From Phytoseiulus persimilis (lineage: Eukaryota; Arthropoda; Arachnida; Mesostigmata; Phytoseiidae), in assembly GCA_037576195.1 (NCBI GenBank), contig CM075101.1, forward strand, positions 17,484,001 through 17,548,000: DNA of 64,000 nt. Reading direction: 5' to 3'. Every line of letters begins with the position of its first letter. Positions within the stretch are counted from its first letter, which is position 1. This document shows, piece by piece, positions 1-14,390 of this stretch. Below the pieces are notes generated by a model. The model saw nothing but the letters and a program-made list of their open reading frames with translations, ran no database searches and was not told where the DNA came from. A program made the position numbers and the translations under genes.

Positions 1-653
1 GCGGGGGCGCTCACATCTGTATGTCGTTATTAAAAACGAGAGCCAAGGAGCCTTTTGAGCGCGCTCTGTCAATCTCGAACACACAACCCCTTCTTGTGTT
101 CTCAACCTCACTCCGTCAGACAGCGTCAGTGTGCCGGGTAGTCTACCAGCAGCCGCTCGGGGACGGGACGGTGAGGAAGTGTCGACCGGGAAAGGCTTCT
201 TCAAACGCTTGTCCATCATTCTCGGTCGCTACGCACTTCGTTTCGCCGTCCCGCTCAGGCGGACTTATTATTTCACAGGTGGCTGGCGTCGGACCGACTC
301 GGATTATTCCGGGTAATTTAATTCCTCATACGCTCCGACGGGACTTTTCGTTTTTGCTTGAGCCCTGGAGGATTTTCGATCTCAACAAGTTTTCCCGATG
401 CCTTTCCAGTAATCGGACCGGGAAGCAACCCTTGCGCGATATCAGCGCTCGCGAACCGGTTCATGAACCCCTCATCGAGACAAGGTTGCCGGACAACGTG
501 CCTCCTTGTCCCGCTGGTCCTCAGCGAGGATTAGTCAACGGCTAGCAGGACAAGGGGAGAAGGCTCTCGCGGCAAAGGAGATTCGGTCGCATCGCACGTC
601 AGCCGACTGGTTGGCTGGCTAGCTGGCCGACCGATCGATCGATCCATCCATCC

Positions 654-687
654 GTCGGTCGGTCGGTCGGTCGGTCGGTCGGTCGGT
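654..687. repeat. (GGTC)n tetranucleotide tract
   Basis: About 8.5 units of CGGT/GGTC follow short (GATC) and (CATC) runs that begin at about 630. Neighbouring units differ by single bases. Confidence 0.9.
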
Positions 688-1020
688 TATTTGACGAAGC
701 AAGAGAGGTGTCACGGCTCCTCGTAAGTCTGAGGAGGCCGCACGCTCGCGCAGCCATCTCCAATCAGGGCCCAATCGTCTTATCCACGCTCCGGTTCTTG
801 GCGTCCGGCATAGATTGCAAATGAAACTCCTCGTGCCAGCGGTCCGCAAGCTGTGTCTCCCAACTCGGCCCGGGGTTCACCAAGCTGCGTTGGAATCCGC
901 AGCTATGATGGCGTTGATCTTCAACGTATCTCTGATCGACCGATTGCGAATGACTTGGCTCTCGGTGGCCACGCAGAACCGCGACGGGGCGATCCTTAAC
1001 TCGGGCTTAGGTCTTTTTCT

Positions 1021-1076
1021 CACCGTTGTCGTCGATGTCGTCGCTGCTGTTGTCGCCCTTGTTGTCGTTGTTGATG
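1021..1076. repeat. Imperfect GTY triplet tract
   Basis: This is a run of GTT/GTC/GCT triplets (GTTGTCGTCGATGTCGTC and onward). Frames here read poly-Val or poly-Thr, which explains the spurious ORFs on both strands. Confidence 0.7.
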
Positions 1077-1855
1077 CTCGCCGCACCTCGTTTGGCTGGA
1101 CCATGGAGGCCATGGAGGTATCATAACAATTAGAGCGAAGGGCCTCACGTTACCATAGTAGGCCCCCATCGCATCAGTCCGGTAGTCTGCTCAAGCAGTC
1201 GACGGCTTGGCTGGCCGGCCAAGATACAAATAGTAACTCTTTGCTTGCTCGCCTCCCCCGGACAACCCGTTACTTGCTGCCTCATCCTGCCGGGCATCTC
1301 ACGTCGATCACATCTCCTCTGACAGCGATTAAGCAGACAGGCCATATATATTCACTTGTTCGTTTTATCCGTTTTATGCCTCTCGTTCGTCTATCGTTAT
1401 GATGTCATATCTGTCCATCCCACCGCCTACCGCTCGCAGAATGCTGCTCAGGCGCATCGAGGTGAGCCTGAGAAAAGTGGCGCCGCTCCGGAAGGAGCCC
1501 CGGTCAGAGCTCCTCTCCGGCAGAAACCGTTCGAGCCCCGCACGGAGCTCTGACTCCGGAATGTCGGGCTCCGCTGCCTCTGGGAGATCGAGCCTCTCCG
1601 GAGCTCGACGCCAATGAGGATTCTCGCGGTCAGAGACGGGATCAACAATCCGGGACTAACTTTTAGCTGGTTTCTGAAGCCTGAGCGCGTGACGAACATG
1701 AATTGCCCCGCGCTCCCGCTCGCGGAAGTCTGCTCATCGAGAGGAATTGAGTTCGAGAGCAGCGACGGAGCGGCGAGTCGATACGCGTGCATCACACGAA
1801 GTTTGCTCGCGCGACTTCTGGTTGAGTTCCTTCGCAGACTTCGTCTCCGAGCCCG

Positions 1856-1922
1856 CGGTTGTCATCGTAGTCGTCAGCTGCAGTCACTGTCGCTGCCGTT
1901 GTTGTCGACGTTGTCCGGGTTG
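1856..1922. repeat. Imperfect GTC/GTT triplet tract
   Basis: This tract has the same character as the one near 1 kb, with degenerate GTC, GTT and GCT triplets. It contributes low-complexity ORFs only. Confidence 0.6.
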
Positions 1923-2010
1923 TATCGATTCTGGTGGCAAGCGTCGGGCAGATCGTCGATATTTGTCGCGGGCTCACCGCATGCCGGGTCGGCTGGCTGG
2001 TAGAAGACAA

Positions 2011-2039
2011 GCGAGCGAGCAAGCAAGCCAGCCAGCCAA
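2011..2039. repeat. (GCGA)(GCAA)(GCCA) tetranucleotide tract
   Basis: Successive tetranucleotides change one base at a time: GCGA, then GCAA, then GCCA. Confidence 0.85.
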
Positions 2040-5000
2040 CACAACTCCGACCCCATCGATTCAGAGGAACGGGTAAACTCATCCGCGGATCGGGATATTG
2101 CATAGTCGACGCTACCCCTTGACTCCGTACCTGAATGCTTTCAGTCTTCATCTGCTTCGATCCCGCGGGAGTACATCGAACGACGAGCGCTCGCTAGTTC
2201 CACGCAATTGCTCGCCCACGGCAAGCGGTGTTGATACGATCCGACGTTTTTTTCTCCGGTTGTTACCAACACTCGAGGGAGCACCTTCTTTTGTCTACTT
2301 TACATTTCGCCTCCGCTCGCTCAGAGTGGATCAAAGCCGAAGCACGAGAAGTCCGTGCTCAGCGATGAAGCGTTTCCGGGCGGCCGAGCGACGTTTTCCG
2401 GAGCCCCCGATTATAGGGAAAAGGAAACTGCCCGTCTTGGCGGGGGATGGGGCTTAAATGAAACGCATAGATCGCGGATGGTTGCACATGACCCTGCGAA
2501 GACCCTCTGCGAATGAGTAGAGAAGCATGCGATGTCGTTATGGAACTGATTTTCGAGTGACGAGCTTCGTAAACATTATCAAAGTCCCGGACTTTTCGAA
2601 ACTCTACCTGACGCCGGAGAGCCCGAAAAATCGATTCCATTATCAACAAGTCGTCTTCTCAAGAATTTTCAAATGCGAGTCGCTCTGTATTCCTTCACGA
2701 GACGTTCATGAACATTCCCGATTCCCACGTTAGAGCAACTTTGGCTGGGACAAAGCTCCCGGGTATCTTCTTCGGTTTCGTTGACCACGTTATTGGTGAG
2801 ATTCCGGACGCTGCTGCTCCATAGCTATCATGTAAAGTCATTGAGCAGGACAGCGTGTTTTCGTTCCGTGTCTCCCGGTGGGAGCCCGTGATGCTCGAAC
2901 GTTTCGTTTGCTCGTGTCGCGGGATCGGTGGGGTAAAAAAAAGCTCACCCGCCCGCCCGCGTACCCGCCCGTTTGCCTGGCGTTTTCCGCGTGGTAGGAG
3001 AGACAGTCGGGTGCAGTGAGTAATCCCAGCTGGATAGAGCGACAGAGGAACAGGACACGAGTCAAGAAGGGTTGGAAGAAGCCGTAGAGCATATGCTTGC
3101 ATTCGGAACTCGTGAGCCAGCCAACCGTGATGAGCTAGCAACCCGCTCCGGCAGTCTTCGCTCGCCGAAGCCCTCAGGGAAAAAAGAGGAGAACTTGTTT
3201 CAACTTGTTACCAACCAACCAACCGATCGGACAGCTAGCCAATAGTGACCACCGCGACCGCTGCCACCGATACGGTCTACCTCGAGGGATCTCAGAGCGT
3301 GCGGCATCTATTCGGACGCAAGCATTGACTTCGCACGCCCGCCCCCCTCTCCACCCGCACGCACGCCCGCTGTTCGATCTAGCGGACTCAGTCCGCCCCC
3401 GCCTGCAACCCTCCGATACCGTTGTCTCCGCTGCGTGTTCTTTAATGAGCGTTACACCGAGGACGTGACCCCACGGAACTCATTCCTCACCAACGAAGTC
3501 TGCCTCCACAGTTTTTGCATCCAGGTTTGTTCCAGAGCGAAAGCCGTTCCAAGTTTTCCTCGCTGTCTTTCGTGGGAACGATTTCCTTCCTGAGGCTTCG
3601 TGCGCACTGAACGTAGCATCCCAGAGCATCCTATCTGGAATACAATTGACGGAAGCGAAGTATTGCAGGAATCGTTGTCATGATTCGACAATGTCATGTG
3701 TCATGCGAGTTCCTGGGCAATCACTCGAACCAATGAAGCCACTGCAGATGGAGGGACTGCAATTGCGCTACGCCATATTGTTGAGTGAAACACTCATTTC
3801 AATCGGTGATTGAGGGTGAATATCAACAACTAGGCGATTGTTCACAACTATCTTCCGCTGTTATCAAGCTTCCCCCTGACAAATTGGATTGACTTCTCAA
3901 TGCTGAGCTATCGAGAAGCCACCCGCATCCATTCTGCCACGGGCAGATGCTCATCGCCGGCTTTCTTACGAACGATCTCTAGGCGGTCAGGGTGCTCTTG
4001 AATCAGCCGACAGAATGAACGGAGAACCCCGAGAGAGTAACAGCAAGTGCCGGAGCGAACGGTGCGACCGGTTCCTGTTTGTTCGGCCGACATCCCGTTA
4101 TCCACCTTGTTGTCCGTTAGCTGGGTTTGGCTCTGGAACGAACGTAGAGCGGCCGGAGCGGCGGCCACAACCCACGCACCGTTAGAGGCCATGCATGTGT
4201 ATACAATATTTATTTACGTTCGTGACGCTCGTCTTTTTCCCGCCACGATGCCGCATTGGGATTCTCTCAGTACCGATTCGATCGGTCGGTCGATTTCTCG
4301 TCAAGAGTCGCTTTTTTCCCCGACATTCCCGTCTCTGAGCTGTTGGGGTGTATGTGTGGGTTCACCGGCTTCCTTCGCAGCTGCGGAGGAGGTACCTGGC
4401 TTGGATCACACACAAACCAATAAAGTAAACCATCAACGTCGATGTCGAGATGGCTGGCATCGATTTCCGCCGATTCTGCATCCTCCCCGTGCTCGTAAGG
4501 GATCCAGGTAGTTCGAGAGCATCTCTGCGGACTCGAGTTTGGAGCACGAGGGCCACGGGATCGGGGCCTTCCTTTCGCCACGAGCCCTCGGGTGATCGAG
4601 GCCGTGATCACAACGGTTGAGGACTCCGGACTCGTGAAGACGTGGAAGCTCAGGCTCGAGGCGATCGAGTTCCGCCTCGCGCTGGTGTTTCCTGGAACTT
4701 TTGCTAAGGTTGCCATCTAATGACCGAGCGCGGACACATCGTAGACAGAGCATGAACGCGGAGAAGATTGATGACAGCTTGCTGGCTCATTGATCTCGCC
4801 TAAGCGAGTGCCACGGCTACACACATGGCACACCCCATGCCGCCAGAGCTCAGTAAGGTTGACCATGTTAACACATGACGACAACTACAAAGACAACAAC
4901 GATAAGAGCTGTAGCATGCCGACATGTGGACTCGTGCGAGCAGAAAACATTTGTTTCTGTAACATGTCCGATGCGCGAAAAGCGAGAACAAAGATCCCTG

Positions 5001-7098
5001 TTTGTTCTCGCTAAGTGCGACGCGGCTCGAGCTCTGAACTCCCAGAGCCAGTCCTCCACGCTTTGTTGACTCGGCCCGCTGGTCGGCCGCGGGTCCGTTG
5101 CCGTTGAGGCGTCCTCGGCGGGAACTACCCCTTGGAACCGCGGAGAAGACCGGGCTGTTTGACTCCCACCTCGAAGTCTCCTGAGTAGGTGGTAGGCGAC
5201 GGCGATGGTCACGACGAATCGCTTCGTTTTTAAAGCGCGTGGGTGATCCGACTGGTGCGTGTCGTTGGGTCACTCGGGGTGGTTCGTCGGAAGGAGAAAG
5301 AAGTGGGTGAAATATAAGGAATAGGTTTGAAAGCCATTGGTTTGCTAGTTGACGGTCGATTAGCTAACCGTCATCGACTTTGAAGTTCGATGCTGATGAC
5401 GTCGGTGGCTGCGATGCTCGTCAGATGCAGGCACTTGCTCAACGGCGCTTGAGAATGCGCACTCGGACGACACGAAATCCAGCTCTGCGCTGCGGCCTCC
5501 ACGCGAACGGCGCTCGCGCCTCCCGGTTTCCGGTGTGCAACCGGCCGTTCGACGCCGAACGGACTAAAGTGGAGGTGGCGTCGAGCTTTGCTTATGCAGT
5601 GACTGGCGTGGAAACGTTCGCGAAGAGCCTCCAGCAGACCGATGACCACCGTATAGTGCGCGGGTCATTGCGCGCGCGCGCTCGGGAATTTCAAATGTTG
5701 ACGATGGCGGGGCGGGCGGAGAGACATCGAATGTGGGAGAGAAACGAAAAAAGTGAGGGATACTCTGTCCGCTGGCTGATACATGTCGCGTGAGTGGGAA
5801 GGGAGAGATCGTCTTCTATTCATGTATTCTTTATCTTCCCTAGTTAAGTTAGTAAGACGTCTCGAGTCAGCGTCATGAATTTGAAAGCGGCGGAAACTTC
5901 GGCGACATCCGATGACAGTATTGAAATTCCGCTCTCCTTTCTCGCGAGAACTTCAATCCGCTGGGCCCGCATCATCGAATCGATTCGGATCCGTCCGACG
6001 AGCGTATCGTTTCTCGCTTCGCTCAATGGCTGGCCACCCACGACTCGGGTCGGCGCTCCGCGGACTCTTCCTCGAAAGGGCGGCGGTGGTTCGTCCAGCG
6101 AGTCGGCTCGAGCTCAGCGGCTGGAAGCCATTACTGATCTTCCAGGTGCCCCCGGCGAAAGCTGTTCCGGTGATCTGTTCGGCGCAGGGAAATCCCTCCA
6201 ACATCGACCTTTTCGCCCAGGTCGGACGTGGGAGAGAATCTCGGACCTGATTCGAATCAGTAAGGTGCATAAGTCTTCTCCCAGTCTTGGACACCCGGGC
6301 GCAGCCCGACCGAGTCTAAAGTCTTAATGAGTTCTCCACGGGATCGGGCCGCTTCACATCCCTAATTTCTATGAGCGATTAACCGGCCGCCTTCTCCTCC
6401 CAATTCGAGGCACAGCGATCAAGATTTAAGCCCTCGTACAGTGTGTTCTCCCCCGATACGGATCCTAACTCACCCAACCTGTTGGCCGCTCACTGCGGTT
6501 TGAATTGGATCGAGCCTATCAGCCGACAAATAGCCTTGACGCGCCGTACATAACCGATCTGAGTGCTTTCAGATTCACTGGTTCTGCATCTCTTCCGATC
6601 CGGCTGGCGAAAGCTTTCTAGCCGTAACTCTTCGGGGAGGTTCACAGGGCGCTGTCAGTTTGATATCTCGCTCTGGTTGAGGCTGTTTGGGATCCACGGC
6701 GTAAACCGTGTGACAATCTAAGCAAAGCTAAACTTGGCCGGGAGTCGACCTCTTTCTCTCAGAGTGGTGTCGCGGACGCGATGTTCGACTCTGCTTTGCT
6801 TGTTTCCTTCTTGGGCTGAATCAGGAGATTTCGAATTTCTGTCTGAGATCGGCGGAAATAGTCCGGAGCATCGGAGAAATGAACCCAAACTGACACCTCC
6901 TTAAATTTCGGAGCAGTCGATCGAATCCCACAGTTGTCTCGGAGCTGGCGTCAGAGGAAATCCTCGCCGGGGCGCGGGAAAATCGGTCGGCTCTCGAGAC
7001 AAAAAGTGTTTTGTATGTTCTTCCCGACGCGGCATAGGTAACAGAGGCTCGTTTGTTGGCTTCCCACAGTGCGGCGCAGACTAGTATAAATACACGCA

Positions 7099-7114
7099 TC
7101 TATCTATCTATCGG
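7099..7114. repeat. (ATCT)4 microsatellite
   Basis: ATCTATCTATCTATC lies just downstream of a TATAAATA sequence at about 7085-7092. Confidence 0.8.
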
Positions 7115-10100
7115 AGCGCGGAAGAGCCGATTATTAAAAGTAAATACACCTCTCTCACGGGGATCCCTTCGAGAACCGGGCGTAGGATCCGGGCCTCTCA
7201 GTTTTTGTCTCCGCTATTCAACTCCGATCTGCTTGCTACGAGTGTTTACGAATCGGACGGACGACCGACGCGTAGACTAAACAGCCGGAGCTTACCTTGT
7301 CCGTAACATCATCTCGCGATTGGATCAAGCTAAAAAGAACTGCGGGTCGAAGACGAATCCCAGCTCTTGTTCTACGTCGACAAGAAGCCGCATTCGGTTG
7401 TAAATGAACTTCCACATCAATGGGTCCCGACCGGAGGAGCCTTGGCCTGGTCGTTCGATGATTTTCGAAAACTCGGAGTCCCGATGTTGGGGTTTCCTTC
7501 CCTGGGAAGCATTCAGCTCGGTCAGTTGTTTCCCGTGAGATTGCGGGGAGCGAGAAAGAATTCCGGTAGCTCGAACGGTTGGAACGAGTTCCGGCTCCGG
7601 AGTCCCCTCTGAAACGACGACTCGACCTCAACCTGCGGAAGCACCTGACGAGACTCGGTTCCGAAATCTAGCGATGCTTTCCCGTTCCGCCTCGCCAGAG
7701 GACTGGTAACTATCGGGTCCAGCGACGATGCGGTGTCCGATGCGACAGAGTCGGGCGACGCAACGGAGCGCGGTTCGGCTTCTCGAGTATGTTGATGTTA
7801 CGAGAAGCGGGAATCTTTGTGTCTACCTGGCGCAGAGGGTTCGGGCCGCTGGTTCGTTGACTGGCTGCGCGGCTCGTGGTGACGCAGAGCGCGGTGAAGT
7901 GGTTTTGCCCCACTGGAGTCCCTAAGTGCAATATCTTGTCGGCACGAGGGGCGGCCTGACCGCAAACAATGCCCAGGTACCGCATATTGGTCGGGACATT
8001 GGATAGAGAGCGTAGGCATTGTACACACGCATATGGCTCCGCGCGCTGACAGATGAATTGACCTGACTTCGTCTCTCGAACGAACCCACGAACGAGCTTT
8101 CCGTCAGCAGCCGAGAAGCAACTTCCTGCGATTTACAACATCGACTTTCCCGCCCGAGACGAATTCACTTTCTTAAGCGGTTCACCGAATATAAACATTC
8201 GAGAACACCACGATGATGATGGAAACGGCCGGGCCGTGAGACGGCACCTCTTCTCAGGCCCTCTTATCCTACTGGGAATCATCGGAATAATATCCAAAAG
8301 CAATCATCTTTGACGACGCCGAGCTGGGATGAGCAAGCTCTGCCGCCCCAGCACGGACCCGGACATTGGCTCTGAAATTTACGGCTTCTGGATTTTCGAA
8401 ACTCTTTCTTCTAGAAGGGAAGGGCGCTTCTTTTTCCTCTCGTTATCGAAAGCGGTGGGAAAGCATTCGGGCTTTGTTGTCGGAGTGAATGACCTTCCAG
8501 GAGGGCGGTGGTGTTGCGCTCGTTCAGAGCGCCGATCCCGTGGCGTACGTTGTATCCTCGTCAACAGCTTGAGCTCTGCATGAGTTTCGACGCGTTCACA
8601 CTCATGACGAAAGCCTCTACGAACACGCATAAATGTCGGGGTCCAAGAACCCACGCGCTCATCTGAAAATCGATGTCGCGGTTCAAATGACAAAGATGTC
8701 GTTCGCTACGAGTGTCCCAGAAACAAAGGTGCTTTTTGTTTTCCGTTTCGAGACAGATGATAGAGCACTTCCACAAACACCGCTGCGGTCCTGCACCATT
8801 TCAAGGTGCTAGCAAAGCCCAGCAAACGATCCGACACAGATCGAGGCGTTAAAAGACAGCGTTCTCTTGGTCGCTCTGCTTCTCTGGATGTTAGTTCCGG
8901 AGAAAAATGCAGACACCTCCGATGTTCGGTCGGAGGTCTCTCTGTCGTTAACAGAGAAGCTTTTTTGTGCTCCAACAGAACCGTCCACACTTGTAGGTCC
9001 TTGTTAACACAATGCACACGTTACCATGCTTGGGCCATCTCCGACTCGGGACTGACCTGACTCAACTCCAGCTGACAACGTTGCCGACACTTCTGTTCCC
9101 TGCGTCGGGCACTAGTAGACAGATACGCGCTGATCTCCAGGAATCATCACGCATCGGAGAAAACGTGGGTCGTCGACAGGTGTTTTTGAAGTGTCCCATG
9201 GTTCCGGCAGGCTCCGGTCGCTGCTCTTGGAGTTCCGGCGCTCCCGTTCCCCAATGATTATCGGAGCTTTAGGCTCGCCATGAAATACGCGTCCGACGCC
9301 CCCGGGCGTTCATTATGCTCGAGCTTAAAGCGTTCGTGCGCCGGCACCCCTGCAAGTGGCCCCTCCGATTTCGCGATGCCTTTTCCCAGGCGTCCCGGTG
9401 TGCCTTTTAGGAGTTACTCGGAGCCCCCTCGCTAACTTCCCGATTCCCCTCATCCGCGGCAGGTGAGCACAGCGGGAAACTTCGTGTGGTCGCTGTCACC
9501 TCGCGGGATCCAAACTCCTCACTCACTGCTTTACCTTAGTGCACAGCCGAGCAGGTCCGTCGCTTTCCTGGTTTCCTGTTAGCTCGCGGGATTGGTAGCC
9601 AAGCTCAACAACACCAAAAAATACGACCCGCAGCTTGTCGCGGAACTTGTTGCCGCAAACTTTTTGCCTCAATGTTTTTTCGGGGTTCACAGATTCGCTA
9701 GGGAAGAGGAAAGCACATGAAAATCGATCCAAATCGTCCGCTGGCATGTTTCAGGCCGAGAACGGTCAAGGAAGTGCCAGAGAATTCTGCTGCCCATGTG
9801 GAACGGGCTTGATTCAGGTTGGAGACGAACAAAAGGGAAAAAAGCGGGCGCGGTAGAACGCGTTCGGCTTCCAAACTAAATGCATCAGCGAGAATAAAAA
9901 CCGAGAGCAATACGGTGAGACAGGGACCGAAGAACCGACTGAGAACGCGAAGAAAGGGGGCAAATACAAGCGTAATGGAAAAAGACCGGCCGGTTTGGCT
10001 AACTGAGTCGCTTGTTCCGTTCCCCCTTGATCCGCCCCCGCTGTAGTTCGCATGCCCCCCCCCCTTCCCTCCTCCCTCGTGGACGCGACCATTCACCGCA

Positions 10101-11726
10101 TCACAGACGAGAAGCAGCGGGCGAGAGGAGGAGGAACATTGGAAAACTGATACGAAAGAACGCCGTGCACGGCAGGCATGTATGCAACGGACAGGGAAGC
10201 CGACGAACAAACAGAATGGCGCTTTAAAAAATCGCAACCGACAACCTTATTATAATCAACGTTGTTCCATTAGCTGTTGGCGGCGGTGCTCTCCATCGTC
10301 ATGTTTCAAACAAAGCTCCGCGGCAACCCGAGGCCTCGAGAGACAGACGACTCTCTGATTGACCGTTTTCTGAAAGGACGAACAAACGACCGAATCGACG
10401 CGCGACAAGCAAGCGCAAATGAAGGCATTAAACGGAAAACGCTGCCAGCTGAGTCCCAGTTGCCCCTCAGTTCCGCCTGTGGAGTAGCACGGAATATCTG
10501 AAGCTCTCACTCTACTATCATGGTGTCTGAAGCACAGATATCAACGGGTTTCATGTAGGGTTCCGTTCGATTCACGCCTACTTCGTCCTGTTTTTTTCGA
10601 CGACCGTTGTCCATGTCGTGCTGATAACGATGACCATTCAACGCGTCGCAAAGAACTGCAGGCTGCCAACAGGTCTTCTGCGAGCAAGCTTTTGCAACCA
10701 GTGGGGGCATGGGTTCAGGGCGCGGGAGGGAGTTCAGTGCTACGGGAAGTTCATCGGCCGTGCGGGAGCAGAGGAATAGGAGAAGGAATCGAGAAGGGGG
10801 GGCACTTAGCCAATGGAATGTTTTGGTACCTCTTGTGGGACAACTTGCAAGCGAAGCCGAATCACAGGAAGAAGCGTGCGAGGGAGAACGCGCGCGCGGG
10901 TTGCATTAGTTAGATGAGATGAAGAAGTTAAATCAATTTAACGCCTTCGCTGCTAGCGACCCTGTCTGTCCGTGAAGTCTGGTCGCTCGGCGAACCGGCT
11001 CCGAACGTTTGTGTGCCTCTATGTGAGCGCCCACGGGCCCGTCGTGTGGATCCGCTAAGCCCTACAATGGTTTGTTCGTGAGTTGCCTACAGGTAGCACC
11101 TTTAACTTGGGCAGGACGGGCGAGAGTCGTGGGTAGGGCGTCGGGCATATCATGACGGGGCTGCTTCAACTGCGGCGCCTTTCACCCAAATATCGTTCGG
11201 AGGTGTCGCAGGGCGACTGCCATCGCGTTCGTTGTCCACTAGATTCCTATTCGGGTGACTCGTGAGTAGCGAACCGCAACTCACAGAGCTACGGCGAGGC
11301 TCCGCTGCGTATCCAGCTCTTTTGTGTTATTCCAGGGACTCGTGGGAGCGCAGCAGGGGAAAGCCGCTCACACATTCAGATTGGACGACTGAAAGTTATT
11401 TTGAGGAAAGTCAATCGTGTCATCGACGAAAACGGACCGAGTCGGGAATACGTGCCAGTGCCTTGCTGTTTTGCAGTTTCGCCGTTTCCTGAGATGGTTA
11501 TGCGAGCTATGCTGTATGATACAATTGGACGATGCAGGGTCCGGTCTACGGAGTCTCGGCCAACGAACAAACGAACGAGAAAGGGAGATAGCTTTGGTGT
11601 TGATGTGAGCATGTCCGTTCCCGAAGGAGCCGTACGAGAACGTGTGGCTATGGACGCACGCCGTCTCAGCCGGCGATTGTTCGAACGTGCCACAATTATA
11701 TCCCTCACTCATCGATAGATTCTCCA

Positions 11727-12065
11727 TCACATCACATGAGGCCTCTCGGAGGTAGATGTAAGAGCTACCCCCGACGTGACAGCAAGCCGACCGGACAAAA
11801 ATGCCCGAAAACGCTCCGATCTCATCGGATACTTCTCTGTCGAGGTGTGTGTTGGGGAGGCTGCCAATTCATCCAAGACGAACCCCGTTGTTTCCTCAGG
11901 ATCTTGCGCTCCCACATCCCGCACGAGGAAAACATTCTCCCAACTCCTTGGCTTCGTTGCAGATGATTCAGAACAACCATGAGCTGTTAACATCCGTGAG
12001 CGGCGGCCCGGCTCGAAGGACACGGAAAAAGTACAGGGTTTCCGATATTTCTCTGCCAGGCCCAT
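11727..12065 (-). CDS. Candidate 112-aa ORF, unknown
   Basis: The ATG at 12065 is in strong context (A at -3, G at +4). The 112-codon frame encodes a soluble Ser/Thr/Glu-rich protein with a DPEETTGFVLDEL stretch near the middle. No domain, signal peptide or membrane span is seen. Both strands carry open frames here, which weakens the case in GC-rich DNA. It was preferred over its overlaps for the start context and balanced composition. Confidence 0.22.
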   Translation of the reverse strand: MGLAEKYRKPCTFSVSFEPGRRSRMLTAHGCSESSATKPRSWENVFLVRDVGAQDPEETTGFVLDELAASPTHTSTEKYPMRSERFRAFLSGRLAVTSGVALTSTSERPHVM

Positions 12066-14376
12066 CGTTCGCCGCTGAAATCAACGGCGACTGAGGGCCC
12101 CGCGTGGCGCAAAAGGAGGATGGAACGGGAAGCAAGTCGACTTTCGAATACAACTTTTTGCGCTGCGACGAATGGAGCAGATCCCTCACACAAAAACTTA
12201 GCCACCCTGTGTTTCGAGGAAAAAGAGATGGAGAGGGAAAACACCGAGGGACGACGGGGAGGATGGCGGCACAGCACCTTTGTGGCCGTATCCGCGGTGC
12301 CATTCTTGATCCTCCATAGATTCGACCGGGACTTGTTTGCTTTGGCTGGAAGGCCAGCGAACCAGTCAGTTGGTCAGTCGAACGGCTCTAAAAACCCGTA
12401 TAAATCATGTTGTAGGAGGACTTGTCGTTCTAAATATCGCACCATTTTTAGAGAAACCAGATAGAGAGAATGAAGATTCCAAGGGGGGAAGAATGAAGGC
12501 TATGGAGATGGATACAGCTGCACCGAAGAGAGCCCCAGAAGAAGTTGCGGATTCTCGACGCGTCCAGGATTTTTTGAGGTGCTTTCCGCTGGTCTTGCCG
12601 AGCCCGCTCCTCCTCTTGTCGTCCTCTTGCTCCTTGGCATCCTGAGTTGAGTCAGGACGACAACCAAGGTGCACGGTTTTTATGGATGGATTGCCCTCCC
12701 CACATCGGATGACGAAGGCGAATGCTCTAACCAAAGCATGACAAAGCGATATCGGTGAACGTTTTTAGGCCAGGGCGCTTCACCTAACTCGAAGTTGACA
12801 CCCTACGGAGACAAATTCACAACGTCCGGAACATATCAGCATCCAGACTCTGAGCCGAGGCGATTCGTAGTGAAGCGCTGAAGCGGATCTCGTCCTCAGT
12901 TTTTCCTGGTCGATTTCGTATCCAACAGATTGCGGTTTCTAGGACATGGTCGCGAACTCTCCGCGTGATTTTCTTGCACTCTCTAAACACTACGAGCTGG
13001 ATGAGACTGGAGCCGTGTTTTTTGAGGGAAACTCTTCAAATACGAAAACCGTTGCTGTAGAACCTCGTGATTCGCAACGCGTCAACGGTCTCATTTTTTA
13101 GCTCTCCTCTTGGTAGCATAACTCCAGGATCATCATGCCACGATCCCTCCGCATCGGTTCGGCCACTTCTGACATTTTGGATTTTCATTCCCATATGTTC
13201 TCAGAATGTTGCTCTCTCCGGAAAAGAAAGAGCTCCTCGCCGCGTATTTTCGGACAGCTCGTCGTATTCGGGCAGCATCGTCCCATTGCATATCGATACT
13301 TTATGCAACCAGGTTCAAAGCTTTATCATGAGAGACTTTCACCCTCTCTCTCATGCAGCATGCGAGATGATCGCCCTGCGACGAAGCGAGCAAAATAAGA
13401 GAGCTCGGTAGGGCTGTGCTGACTGTACTTGGAAAACAGTTGCGAGTAGTGGTGTTTGTGTCGCCGCTTCGTTCAAGCACTCAAGAACCCGTTGGTCTTA
13501 AGGATAGCTGTAGTCCCGTTGTTGAGCGTAGCTTGTATTTATCTTATTATAATAGAAACGAGGATTGGCACAATCTGATCAGAAAAAGAAAGCTGAGGAG
13601 GAAATAGAGGATCTAGAGCGTCGAGTAGACGACGGCGACGACGACAACAGCAAAGAAGGCAGCCCACCAGCCGGTCGGCCAGGTAGCCAAATCCCAGATT
13701 AGACTCTGCGGCTTAGAGCTACGCCGGTCAGTCGCCCCTCCCCGAGATCTGCCCTCCCGACCCCAAGAACCTTTTGCTCTACTCTGTCGGCTTTTCCCGC
13801 TGCCTCGATGGAGGTACAACAGTTTGCTAACTAACTCCGTCCGCGAGTCCCAACGTCAGAGGAAAGAAACATCTCGACAACTCTCTGCTTCGGACTTCTT
13901 TTTGTTCTTTGGCTGCGCTGCTCCATGGCTCGCATTCCTTTATCTATCGCTCTCATTCCATCGTTTCAGTCTAATAAGCAAATAGGGATGGGCGATCCGC
14001 ATCGTTAGCCTGGTGGAGCCGAGGGAGCGGACTACCAGCCAACAGTGCTGGGCCTTCGGTCAGCCTTCGCGATCTTTGTCGAGTAATACCAAAATAAACA
14101 TGGCCATGCCCACCCCGTAGGAACCACGAGAGAAACAGAGATAGAGACAACAGCGACCAACGCGAATTAGAACTATTGCCGCACCGAAGACCAAAGCAAA
14201 CGACATCATCAACCAACAATTGGCAGGACAACAACTGCCTATAAACTTTCACGTCCGTTCCTGTGGCTCGCATCTGCGATCCAAGGTTCCAATTTTTTTC
14301 CCGGTCGCTTCGCCTAGAAGTCTCCTGTTCGTTTTCTTGAGATGCTCCAGAGCGGAGGGCATTTCCTTTCCGACAG
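12066..14376. other. Non-coding block
   Basis: I see nothing beyond purine/pyrimidine-biased stretches and a GAC/GAT triplet run near 13.62 kb. Confidence 0.4.
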
Positions 14377-14390
14377 GAATGGAATGACCT
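14377..14390. repeat. SINE target-site duplication, copy 1
   Basis: GAATGGAATGACCT is identical to 14607-14620 and abuts the SINE 3' end as read on the minus strand. Confidence 0.75.

Larger units (their letters stand above)
1..11726. other. GC-rich non-coding block
   Basis: No gene could be supported here. The block holds tetranucleotide and triplet tracts and a C10 run at 10055. All ORFs are short and overlap one another on both strands, as expected for stop-poor GC-rich DNA. Isolated splice-like and TATA-like words occur without a readable exon. Confidence 0.5.

Noticed and set aside
9698-10237. 179-codon minus-strand frame with hydrophobic segments
   Set aside because: It is a shadow of a purine-rich plus strand (GA/GGA-rich), which reads as Phe/Leu/Ser on the other strand, and no gene signals accompany it.
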